Source: Cellulomonas gelida
GTDB taxonomy: Bacteria > Actinomycetota > Actinomycetes > Actinomycetales > Cellulomonadaceae
Direction of reading: 5' to 3'
Length of the DNA stretch: 64,000 nt
Assembly (NCBI RefSeq): GCF_006538725.1
Contig: NZ_BJLQ01000006.1
Coordinates: forward strand, 62,001 to 126,000
Positions 33,640-42,197 of this stretch are shown here, in pieces. Below the pieces are notes generated by a model. That model was not told where the DNA came from, ran no database searches, and saw only the letters and a program-made list of their open reading frames with translations. Positions within the stretch are counted from its first letter, which is position 1. Each line of letters starts with the position of its first letter. Made by a program: the position numbers and the translations under genes.

Positions 33640-34854
33640 CAGGAGCCTCCCGGCGCGCTCGTGCCCGCGAGCTCGTCACCGACGGGCTCCACGACGAGGA
33701 CGCTCTGGTGCCCCGCGACGCGCGTGAGCACGATCGTCGCGGTCGCGTCGCCCCGCAGGTCGAGCTGCCGGCGCAGCTGCTCGGGCACGACCGCCGTGCC
33801 GCGCTTCTTGATCGTCAGGCGGCCGACGCCACGCTCGCGCAGGTAGGTGCGCAGGCGCTTGAGCCCGAACGGCATCCGGTCCAGGACGCGGTAGGCCGTC
33901 GCGAACGGGGTCGCCTGCAGCTCGTCGGACGTCACGTAGGCGATCGTGGGGTCGACGAGCCGGCCGCGCACGTCGAGCGCGACGTCGCCGACGAGCCCCG
34001 CGCGGATGACCGCGCCGTCGGGCTCGTACAGGTACGCGCCGATCGCCCCGACATGCGCGTGCGCGACCTCGACGGGAGCGAGCACGTGCGGCTGCCCGCC
34101 CCGCAGGACGAGCGCCGAGCGGCCCGGACCCTCGGGAGCGAGCGGGCCGAACCACAGGCCGAGCTCGACGACGTCGCCGTCGACGGACACCCACTGGGCG
34201 CGCGCGTCGTCCGGCAGGTCGCGGTGCGCGATGCCGGGGCCGAGCTTGAGGCCGAGGGCGGGGACGCGCTCGCGGACCGCGAGAACAGCGTCCAGCGGCG
34301 GGGAGTAGGAGGCGGGGTCGTGCACGCGCGAACCGCCGCCCGTGCGACGAGCGGGGTCGGCGTACACGCCGTCGACGCCCGTCAGGTCCAGGCTCAGCCC
34401 GTCGGTGTGCCGGACCTCGACCTCGGGGAAGTGCCGCAGGTTCACCGTCGCGATGGCTGCGGTCATCTCGTCGAGCTCGGCGGCCGTCACGCGCAGGCCG
34501 ACCCCTGCGAACGCGAGCGCGTCCGCGCCGATCCCGCACGTGAGGTCCGCGACGTGCGTGAGGCCCGCGTCGCGGTAGCGGCGCGCGTGGTGCGCCCCGA
34601 CCTCGAGCCGGGTCGCCTGCTCGAGGCCCGCCGCGGTGAACAGCATGCCGTCGGCGAAGTCGCCGAGCTTGGCGTGCGCCTTGCCGCGCAGGCGCGACTG
34701 CGTGAGCGCGGCCGCGACGAGGGAGGGGTGCAGGCCCTCGGCGCGCAGCCGCTCGCCCAGCGGCATCGCGAGCCGCTCGTCGTACCGGGGGCAGGGCGGA
34801 CAGCAGCGCCCACCCGTCGGGGGTGAGCAGCCGGCTGAGGCCGTCGGCATCCAT
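33639..34854 (-). pseudogene. THUMP-like class I SAM-dependent methyltransferase, frameshifted
   Basis: Predicted RNA/DNA methyltransferase with the SAM motif VADLTCGIGADALAFAG and the catalytic-like YADPARRTGG. The coding frame changes once near 34785-34791: codons before it read MDADGLSRLL...LLSALPP, the expected N-terminus, and codons after it read YDERLAMPLGERL, the expected continuation. Removing one base from the CC-GGGGG run (plus-strand view) restores a continuous protein of about 404 residues. The rest of the gene is intact, so a sequencing error or a very recent mutation is likelier than decay. AAGGA precedes ATG 34854. Without the fix the ORF would start inside the gene. Confidence 0.8.
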
Positions 34855-34966
34855 GTCGGCGATCCTTGCACCCTGCGGGCGTTGCGCGGGACCCGCTCCG
34901 CGCGTCGGGCCGGCGTGTGCTTCCACTCCTGCTTCCAGGCGTGCGCCCGGCCCGTCGGCGCTGGGG

Positions 34967-34993
34967 TTAGCACTCGCCTTGACCGAGTGCCAA
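34967..34993 (+). promoter_or_regulatory. CIRCE operator (HrcA site) upstream of groES
   Basis: TTAGCACTC-N9-GAGTGCCAA, matching the CIRCE consensus except for one base in the right arm. Its spacer contains the -35 box, so HrcA binding would block the promoter. Confidence 0.92.
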
Positions 34994-35007
34994 GCGGTTC
35001 CTAGAGT
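34979..35007 (+). promoter_or_regulatory. groES promoter
   Basis: -35 TTGACC at 34979-34984, 17-base spacer, -10 TAGAGT at 35002-35007. The -35 lies inside the CIRCE element. Confidence 0.85.
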
Positions 35008-35013
35008 GAGGAA

Positions 35014-35039
35014 CTGGCACTCTCGGTATGAGTGTGCCA
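35014..35039 (+). promoter_or_regulatory. Second, degenerate CIRCE-like inverted repeat
   Basis: CTGGCACTC-N7-GAGTGTGCCA in the predicted 5' leader of groES. The arms resemble CIRCE but the spacer is two bases short. It may be a second HrcA site or an RNA hairpin. Confidence 0.5.
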
Positions 35040-35124
35040 ACGCGCCAGGTCTCCGGCACCCGCGACGACGGTGGCTGGGCGCGACCCACTGAACCACTCA
35101 ACACACGCGAAGGGGAGGTCCGCA

Positions 35125-35421
35125 GTGTCGGTCTCCATCAAGCCGCTCGAGGACCGGATCGTCGTGAAGCCCCTGGAGGCGGAGACGACGACGGCCTCGG
35201 GTCTGGTCATCCCGGACTCCGCCAAGGAGAAGCCCCAGGAGGGCGAGGTCCTCGCGATCGGTCCGGGTCGGATCGACGACAAGGGCAACCGCGTCCCGCT
35301 CGACGTCGCTGTCGGTGACAAGGTCATCTACTCGAAGTACGGCGGCACCGAGGTCAAGTACTCCGGCGAGGAGTACCTGATCCTCTCGGCGCGCGACATC
35401 CTGGCGGTCGTCGTCAAGTGA
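35125..35421 (+). CDS. groES: Co-chaperonin GroES
   Basis: The 98-residue cap of the GroEL chaperonin. Features are [18 protein letters not shown], the mobile-loop [21 protein letters not shown], and [22 protein letters not shown]. The GTG follows AGGGGAGG. It is heat-shock regulated, by the CIRCE element overlapping its promoter. Unlike the common groES-groEL operon, a strong terminator comes 33 bases after the stop and no groEL follows, so GroEL must be encoded elsewhere. Confidence 0.98.
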   Translation: MSVSIKPLEDRIVVKPLEAETTTASGLVIPDSAKEKPQEGEVLAIGPGRIDDKGNRVPLDVAVGDKVIYSKYGGTEVKYSGEEYLILSARDILAVVVK

Positions 35422-35454
35422 TCCTGCACTGACCCGTCCGCGGGTCAGGCGACG

Positions 35455-35488
35455 CGAAGGCCCCCGTCCTGATGGACGGGGGCCTTCG
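35455..35488. terminator. Strong terminator after groES
   Basis: A perfect 15-base stem (CGAAGGCCCCCGTCC and complement) with a TGAT loop. It also serves as the downstream end for the minus-strand whiB-family gene. Confidence 0.9.
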
Positions 35489-35553
35489 ACGTTCCCCGGT
35501 GGGTCCGGAGCTCGGGGCCGCGGGCGCTCAGCCGGCGCGGGTCAGACGGGGGT

Positions 35554-35859
35554 TCAGGCGGTGGTGCGGGCGACGACGGTGCGGCCCCGCTGGGCGAGCA
35601 GCGCGGCGCGCTCGTCCTCGGACAGGCCGCCCCAGACGCCGTAGGGCTCGCGCACCGCGAGGGACTGCTCGCGGCACTGGTCGAGCACGGGGCACGTGGC
35701 GCACACGGCCTTGGCGGCCTCGGCGCGACGTCGGCGAGCGGATCCACGCTTGCCTTCGGGGTGGAAGAAGAGGTCCTGGTCTGCGTCGCGGCAGGCGCCT
35801 TCGAACTGCCACTCCCACAGGTCCATCACGGGTCCGGGCAAGCGCGAGATCTCGGCCAT
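35554..35859 (-). CDS. whiD: WhiB-family Fe-S regulator, WhiD/WhiB3-like
   Basis: A 101-residue transcription factor that binds a [4Fe-4S] cluster. The four cysteines are visible (GACRD, then CATCPVLDQC), followed by the turn GVWGG and a basic C-terminus. The WEWQFEGACRDADQDLFFHPEGKRG segment and the EPYGVWGGLSEDER turn match WhiD/WhiB3 better than WhiB1 or WhiB2. ATG 35859 follows GAGGAGG. Its position beside groES and bldM matches the Streptomyces whiD locus as I recall it. A redox-responsive developmental or metabolic role is inferred. Confidence 0.9.
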   Translation of the reverse strand: MAEISRLPGPVMDLWEWQFEGACRDADQDLFFHPEGKRGSARRRRAEAAKAVCATCPVLDQCREQSLAVREPYGVWGGLSEDERAALLAQRGRTVVARTTA

Positions 35860-36122
35860 GCGTCCTCCTCGTCGATCGTCCGGCTGCGGATCCGGGCGAT
35901 CGGTTCGTCCTGGCTTCACTGCTGCTGTCAAGGTCGTCGTGCCACGTCGTCACGGCGTGTGACCGGAACGCTACAACCGCGCCACAATCCGGTCAAGACT
36001 CGTTCGATAACAGGTCGCGGCGCGGTTCTGTGTGCGCGTCTGTGCCGTTTTGACACGATCGGGTGACGCGCAATGGGTTGCCGGGCGCGATTCTGGGCCG
36101 GACGGCCTGGCAGAATCGCGCC
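35860..36122. other. Divergent promoter region of whiD and the MerR gene
   Basis: About 260 bases, less GC-rich than the surroundings around 35970-36060. It contains TTGACA at 36049-36054 and CAGAAT 6 bases before ATG 36123, the latter consistent with a leaderless MerR gene. No ORF is convincing. Confidence 0.5.
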
Positions 36123-37124
36123 ATGACCTTGTCGCCCGACGACGGCTCGGCCGGACCCGAGCGCGACGACGGTGGCCGACGGGTCGGTGCCCCTGCGCAC
36201 CACGCCGCGCCGCTCACGGTGGCGGCGGTCGCCGCGCGCCTCGGCGTCGCGCCCGCGACGCTGCGGACGTGGGACCGCCGGTACGGGCTCGGGCCGTCCG
36301 AACGGTCGGCCGGCTCGCACCGGCGCTACTCGGCGGCCGACGTCGAGCGCCTCCTGGTCATGCGGCGGCTCACGCTCGACGGTGTCGCGCCCGGTGATGC
36401 GGCACGGCTCGCGAGCGTCGCGGACGTCGAGGTGCCCGAGGGAGGGTCCGGAGGGAGCCTCGCGGCCCGACCGACGGGGACCCTCGCGGGCGCGTCGCGC
36501 GCCGTCGTCACCCCGACCGCGCTCGTCGACGCCGCGCTCGCGGGCGACGCCGCGGCCTGCCGGGACATCGTGACGATCCCGCCCGGCGCCGGGACCGTCG
36601 AGCTCGAGCGGTGGTGGACCGACCTGCTCGAGCCTGCGCTCACCGAGCTCGGGCGGCGCACGGTCGTCGACCGGCCCGGCGCGGACGCCGCGCTCACCGT
36701 GCGCGCCGCGGCGGTCGAGGCGCTGCGCGCGTGGCTGCCGCCCGCGCCGCGCGACCGCGGAGTCGTCCTCGTCCTCGTGCCCGGGGGGCAGGAGCGGCCC
36801 CTGCTCGTCCACGCGCTGACCGCGGCGCTCGTCGCGGCGGGGATCGACGCGCGCGCGGTGGGCGGGCCGACGAGCGTGCACCACGCGCTCGAGCTCGTCG
36901 TGATGACGCGGCCGTCGGCGGTCGTGACCGTCTCGCGCCGCGCCGAGGTGGACCTGTCGCCGGTCGCCGAGATCGCGCGCGCACACCCGACCCTCGCGCA
37001 GTTCGTCATGCTGCCGGACGGGGCGCCGGCCGTGCCCGCGGGCTCGTCGGTGGCGCGCTCGCGCACGTTCCGCGGGCTCCTGCACGAGGTGCTGGCGGTC
37101 GCGGCAAGTCCGCCGAACGGGTGA
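36123..37124 (+). CDS. MerR-family regulator with cobalamin-binding-like C-terminal domain
   Basis: A 333-residue regulator. After a disordered start, residues of about 30-100 are a MerR helix-turn-helix (LTVAAVAARLGVAPATLRTWDRRYGLGPSERSAGSHRRY). Residues 150-250 are helical like the cap, and residues of about 215-325 resemble a B12-binding Rossmann domain (VLVLVPGGQERPLLVHALTAALVAAG). The cobalamin histidine motif (E/D-x-H-x-x-G) of CarH/LitR is absent: the equivalent place reads GGQERPLL. So it may have lost B12 or light sensing. ATG 36123 is preferred over 36063. Its position between whiD and bldM suggests a local regulatory cluster. Confidence 0.82.
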   Translation: MTLSPDDGSAGPERDDGGRRVGAPAHHAAPLTVAAVAARLGVAPATLRTWDRRYGLGPSERSAGSHRRYSAADVERLLVMRRLTLDGVAPGDAARLASVADVEVPEGGSGGSLAARPTGTLAGASRAVVTPTALVDAALAGDAAACRDIVTIPPGAGTVELERWWTDLLEPALTELGRRTVVDRPGADAALTVRAAAVEALRAWLPPAPRDRGVVLVLVPGGQERPLLVHALTAALVAAGIDARAVGGPTSVHHALELVVMTRPSAVVTVSRRAEVDLSPVAEIARAHPTLAQFVMLPDGAPAVPAGSSVARSRTFRGLLHEVLAVAASPPNG

Positions 37125-37254
37125 AGTCTGGGCCGTTCGGCGGCGGCCGGGCAGGGGGAATTGCGCCGGTGTCCGACCGGCTCAATTCGCCCAGAGGGCC
37201 GCACCGGGCCACGAAGCGCCCGTGCGTCGGCGCCCGCTCGCGCTTGGGAGCCGC

Positions 37255-37260
37255 TAACGT
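37255..37260 (+). promoter_or_regulatory. Candidate -10 box of bldM
   Basis: TAACGT, about 67 bases before the bldM ATG. A leader of about 60 bases with an AGAAGGAGG ribosome-binding site follows, unlike the leaderless neighbours. Confidence 0.4.
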
Positions 37261-37326
37261 CGCACTTCCGAGTGGCCGATAGCACAACGAAGGCCCGAGG
37301 GGGAACACCCGCAGAAGGAGGACGCG

Positions 37327-37998
37327 ATGGCAGGGGTGGTCGTCTGTCACGCCTCGACCGCAGTACGCGAGCGACTGGTCGTGACGTCGATCGGAGTGCC
37401 GACGCTCAGCCCTGTGCGTGCGGCGGCGACGGTCGACGAGCTGCTCGCGCACGCGCGCCGCGTCCCGCCGACGGTCGTGCTGCTCGACGCGCACATCCCG
37501 GCGCCCGGAGCGGGGGAGGCCATCCGCCGTCTGCGCGCCGTCGCGCCCGGTGTCGCCGTGGTCCTGCTCGCGCAGCCTGACGACTCGGCCGCGCTCGACC
37601 GGGCGCTCGCGCTCGGGGCCCGGGGCTTCCTCGCGCCCGACGTCGGCCGCGCCGAGCTCTCGGCCGTCGCCGCGCACGTCCTGGCGAGCCCCGTGCTCGC
37701 CGGTGCGCAGCGCGCGGTCGTCGACGTGCCCCGTCCGTCGCTGCCGTCGTCGGGCACGCAGGCCGACGTCAGTGAGGTGCCCGAGGAGCCCGCACGTCCC
37801 GCCGTCACGCTCACGAAGCGTGAGATCGAGGTCCTGGTGGGGATGAGCAACGGCCGGTCGAACGCGCAGATCGGCGCCGAGCTGTTCCTCTCGGAGGACA
37901 CGGTCAAGACGCACGCGCGGCGCCTGTTCCGCAAGCTCGGCGCCAACGACCGTGCCCAGGCGGTGGCCATCGGGCTGCGCGGCGGGCTGATCCGCTGA
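37327..37998 (+). CDS. bldM: BldM-like atypical response regulator
   Basis: A 223-residue LuxR-type regulator. The N-terminal receiver-like domain (residues 1-115) keeps the phospho-acceptor position (VVLLDAHIP) but lacks the paired acidic residues near the N-terminus (VVVCHAST instead of D-D), so aspartyl phosphorylation is unlikely. A linker leads to the helix-turn-helix LTKREIEVLVGMSNGRSNAQ and SEDTVKTHARRLFRKLGAND, nearly identical to the BldM/WhiI type. The strong AGAAGGAGG site precedes the ATG. Position next to guaB and near whiD matches the bldM locus of Streptomyces. It probably acts as a homo- or heterodimer on developmental or stationary-phase genes. Confidence 0.87.
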   Translation: MAGVVVCHASTAVRERLVVTSIGVPTLSPVRAAATVDELLAHARRVPPTVVLLDAHIPAPGAGEAIRRLRAVAPGVAVVLLAQPDDSAALDRALALGARGFLAPDVGRAELSAVAAHVLASPVLAGAQRAVVDVPRPSLPSSGTQADVSEVPEEPARPAVTLTKREIEVLVGMSNGRSNAQIGAELFLSEDTVKTHARRLFRKLGANDRAQAVAIGLRGGLIR

Positions 37999-38009
37999 CC
38001 CACTCCTGA

Positions 38010-39647
<1,638 letters not shown>

Positions 39648-39664
39648 GTCCTCCCGCACCACGT

Positions 39665-39702
39665 CCGACGGCGACCGTCCCCTGTGGGGCGGTCGCCGTC
39701 GG
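39665..39702 (+). terminator. Terminator after guaB
   Basis: CCGACGGCGACCG pairs with CGGTCGCCGTCGG; an inner CCCC-TGT-GGGG extends the stem. Confidence 0.88.
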
Positions 39703-39732
39703 CACTTCTCGGTGTCACGCGGGACGCGCTCC

Positions 39733-39745
39733 CTGAACGATTCAG
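39733..39745 (+). promoter_or_regulatory. Candidate LacI-type operator 1 upstream of the esterase
   Basis: CTGAA-CGA-TTCAG, a 13-base palindrome upstream of TAACGT (39773-39778), a likely -10 box. Confidence 0.45.
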
Positions 39746-39814
39746 CCATGGGCCGGGCGTCGGCCTCCTCGATAACGTTCTCCACCTCGAAGTCGCCTGA
39801 CCGGTAGGCGCCAT

Positions 39815-39826
39815 GTGAGCGCTCAC
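39815..39826 (+). promoter_or_regulatory. Candidate CebR/LacI operator 2 upstream of the esterase
   Basis: GTGAGCGCTCAC is a perfect 12-base palindrome with the GAGCGCTC core of the known CebR box (TGGGAGCGCTCCCA). It lies downstream of the probable -10 box, where binding would act as a roadblock. Confidence 0.6.
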
Positions 39827-39892
39827 CGGCCAGATCGAGCGGCAGTCCCTCGCACGCAGCGGTGCGGCGCGTGCGCGACCGAAGGAGCAGCC

Positions 39893-41170
39893 ATGCGCGT
39901 TGGACGATCACCCGGACGACGAGTGGGGGCGGCGCTGCTGGCGACGTTCGCCCTGCTGCTCGGGTCCCTGACAGCAGCGGCGCCGGTAAGCGCCGCGACC
40001 ACGAGCGGGTGCGGCACGTCGCCCACGCTCTCCACGGGTCAGCACTCGATCACGAGCGGGGGGACCACCCGTTCGTTCCGGCTCGACGTCCCCTCCGGGT
40101 ACGACCGCAACCGCCCGTACCGGCTCGTCGTCGGGCTGCACTGGTGGCACGGGACGTCGAACGACGTCGTCAACGAGAACTACTACGGGCTCAAGCCGCT
40201 CGCCGGCGACAGCACGATCTTCGTGGCGCCCCAGGGCATCGACAACGCCTGGCCCAACTCCAACGGCCGTGACCTGACGTTCATCGACGACGTGCTCAAG
40301 CGGGTCGAGTCGACGTTGTGCGTCGACACGACCCAGCGGTTCGCGCTCGGCTTCAGCTACGGCGGTGGCATGAGCAACGCGATCGCGTGCGCGCGTGCGG
40401 ACGTGTTCCGCGGCGTGGCGATCCTCAACGGCGCCGAGCTCAGCGGGTGCGCGGGCGGGACGCAGCCGATCGCGTTCCTCGGGTCGCACGGGGTGAGCGA
40501 CGACGTGCTCAACATCTCGATGGGCCGGTCGCTGCGTGACCGCGCGCTGCGCAACAACGGCTGCCAGGCACAGTCCGCGCCCGAGCCGTCACCCGGCAGC
40601 GGCACGCACACGCGCACCGCGTACTCGTGCCGCGACGGCTTCCCCGTCGTCTGGCTCGCGTTCGACGGCGGGCACGCGTGGGCCGCGCGGGACCGCAACC
40701 AGGGACAGTCCTGGGTCCCGGGCGAGGTGTGGAGCTTCTTCACGGCGCTGAGGTCGACGACGACGACACCGACGCCCACGCCGACCCCGACGCCCACGCC
40801 GACCCCCACTCCGACTCCCACCCCGACCCCGACGCCGAGCCCGTCGGCCACGGCCACGACGCCGCCACCCGCGGGCGCCGGGTGCACGGCGACGTACCGC
40901 ACGATCAACTCCTGGCCCGGAGGTTTCCAGGGGGAGGTCACGGTCACGGCGGGGTCCGCCGCGCTGAGCGGCTGGACGGTCACGTGGGACCTGGCCGCCG
41001 GGCAGGGCCTGTCCCAGCTGTGGGGTGGCACCTCGAGCGTGAGCGGGTCACGCGTGACGGCGGCGAACGCAGCGTGGAACGGCTCGCTCGCACCGGCAGG
41101 TGCGACGACCCTCGGGTTCATCGGCACGGGCTCCCCGAGCACGCCGGCAGTGGCGTGCGCGGGACGGTGA
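39893..41170 (+). CDS. Secreted CE1/PHB-depolymerase-type esterase with CBM2
   Basis: A 425-residue extracellular esterase. Signal peptide to about residue 35 (SLTAAAPVSAA), then an alpha/beta-hydrolase domain with nucleophile elbow GFSYGGGMSN near residue 155 and catalytic histidine in DGGHAW. The type is the polyhydroxybutyrate depolymerase/feruloyl-esterase/acetylxylan-esterase group (CE1-like). A Thr-Pro repeat linker joins a CBM2 of about 100 residues, bounded by cysteines and with the tryptophans SWPGGF, LWGG and AAWNG that usually bind crystalline cellulose. GAAGGAG precedes the ATG. A CebR-like operator in the leader suggests induction on cellulose breakdown. The exact ester substrate cannot be fixed. 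Confidence 0.92.
   Translation: MRVGRSPGRRVGAALLATFALLLGSLTAAAPVSAATTSGCGTSPTLSTGQHSITSGGTTRSFRLDVPSGYDRNRPYRLVVGLHWWHGTSNDVVNENYYGLKPLAGDSTIFVAPQGIDNAWPNSNGRDLTFIDDVLKRVESTLCVDTTQRFALGFSYGGGMSNAIACARADVFRGVAILNGAELSGCAGGTQPIAFLGSHGVSDDVLNISMGRSLRDRALRNNGCQAQSAPEPSPGSGTHTRTAYSCRDGFPVVWLAFDGGHAWAARDRNQGQSWVPGEVWSFFTALRSTTTTPTPTPTPTPTPTPTPTPTPTPTPSPSATATTPPPAGAGCTATYRTINSWPGGFQGEVTVTAGSAALSGWTVTWDLAAGQGLSQLWGGTSSVSGSRVTAANAAWNGSLAPAGATTLGFIGTGSPSTPAVACAGR
40753..40850 (+). repeat. Thr-Pro linker low-complexity repeat
   Basis: Hexameric ACSCCS-type units encode about 16 Thr-Pro pairs joining the esterase and CBM2 domains. Such tracts often vary in length between strains and are prone to assembly error. 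Confidence 0.85.
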
Positions 41171-41203
41171 CCGGCGCAGGCTGACGTCGGCACCGCACGG
41201 GGT

Positions 41204-41262
41204 CGTCGTCCGCGTCCGGGTCGGCGCGGACGACGGCCCGTGCCGACCCGGACGACGACCCG
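41204..41262. terminator. Bidirectional terminator between esterase and exonuclease
   Basis: GTCCGGGTCGGC at 41214-41225 pairs with its complement at 41242-41253, and GTCGTC/GACGAC repeats extend it on both sides. Confidence 0.7.
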
Positions 41263-41288
41263 GACGAGTCAGGCAGTGTGGCGCCCCG

Positions 41289-42038
41289 TCAGGGTGCGGT
41301 GAGTGCCGCCGCCGGAGCGGGGACCACCATGAGTGCGTCGAGCACGGACTGCGCAGCCTCCGCGGCCTTCCGGGCGTGGTAGGCGGCGCGCCAGGCCGCG
41401 ACGGCGACGTGCTGCCGGTCGTGCAGGTCCTGCGGGTCGGCGGCGGCCAACGCGGGCGACGAGGCGATCACGCGCTCGAGGACGTCGAGCGTCGCGAGCG
41501 CGTCGGCGTCGGCGGTGTGCAGCAGCCCGGTGACCACGTCGTGGTGCTCGCACAGGTCCACGAGCCGGCGCCCGCCCTCGCGCGCGGGGTCCGCCATGCG
41601 GTCGAGGACCATCGGGTCCAGCACGGGGCGGACCGGTCCGCCGAGGCGCTCCGGCAGCGTGGGCAGACCGTGGCGCTCGAGCTCGGCGTCGAGGACCGCG
41701 AGGTCGAAGTCGGCGTTGTAGGCCACGAGCGCCGAGCCGCTCAGGAGCGCGGCGGCGATCTCGCCGGCGATCTCGTCGAGCGCGGGTCCTGGGGCCGTGC
41801 CGTGCGTGCGCACGTGCGCGGTCGTCAGGCCGTGGATGGAGCCCGCCGCCTCGGGGATCTCGACGCCCGGGTCGATCAGCCACGTGCGCACGTGGCTCCC
41901 GGTGGTGTCGCGCCGCACGAGCGCCGCGCTCACCACCCGGTCCCGCCGGACGTCGATGCCCGTGGTCTCGGTGTCGAACCCCAGCAGGGAGACCTGGTGC
42001 AGTCTCGCGAGCGGGGACCCTCTCGTGGTGCCGTCCAT
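41289..42038 (-). CDS. DnaQ-like 3'-5' exonuclease (DEDDh)
   Basis: A 249-residue exonuclease-fold protein of the Pol III epsilon class. The metal motifs are in order: LLGFDTETTGID (Exo I, D-x-E), YNADFDLAVLD (Exo II) and HTADADALATLDVL (Exo III, H-x4-D). The C-terminal 50 residues are alanine-rich and helical, without a polymerase or helicase fusion. ATG 42038 is selected because GATGCT lies 6 bases upstream and the next residues lead into the fold; a longer frame has no RBS. It may be a stand-alone proofreading or RNA-trimming nuclease. Confidence 0.9.
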   Translation of the reverse strand: MDGTTRGSPLARLHQVSLLGFDTETTGIDVRRDRVVSAALVRRDTTGSHVRTWLIDPGVEIPEAAGSIHGLTTAHVRTHGTAPGPALDEIAGEIAAALLSGSALVAYNADFDLAVLDAELERHGLPTLPERLGGPVRPVLDPMVLDRMADPAREGGRRLVDLCEHHDVVTGLLHTADADALATLDVLERVIASSPALAAADPQDLHDRQHVAVAAWRAAYHARKAAEAAQSVLDALMVVPAPAAALTAP

Positions 42039-42185
42039 CGGCGCAGCATCCCATCGCGCACCCACACGGCCGGGCACCGACACCGCCGGACCTGCCGGAC
42101 ATCGGCAGTGCCGCACGCCGTGACCTCACGCCACACGGCCCACCCGGATCGCGAACGCGCGACGCGACCCGTGAGCCCGCGCCGG

Positions 42186-42191
42186 TAGGCT
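42186..42191 (+). promoter_or_regulatory. -10 box for leaderless guaB3
   Basis: TAGGCT, 6 bases before the GTG at 42198. Confidence 0.6.
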
Positions 42192-42197
42192 CGTCGG

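Noticed and set aside
35860-36122. A second start for the MerR gene at ATG 36063 that would use the TTGACA box.
   Set aside because: The TTGACA to -10 spacing is unsuitable and codons before 36123 do not look like the family; CAGAAT just before 36123 fits better.
40753-40850. A run of short direct repeats that at first looks like a microsatellite or CRISPR.
   Set aside because: It lies in frame and encodes the Thr-Pro linker between the esterase and CBM2; spacing is hexameric with no spacers.
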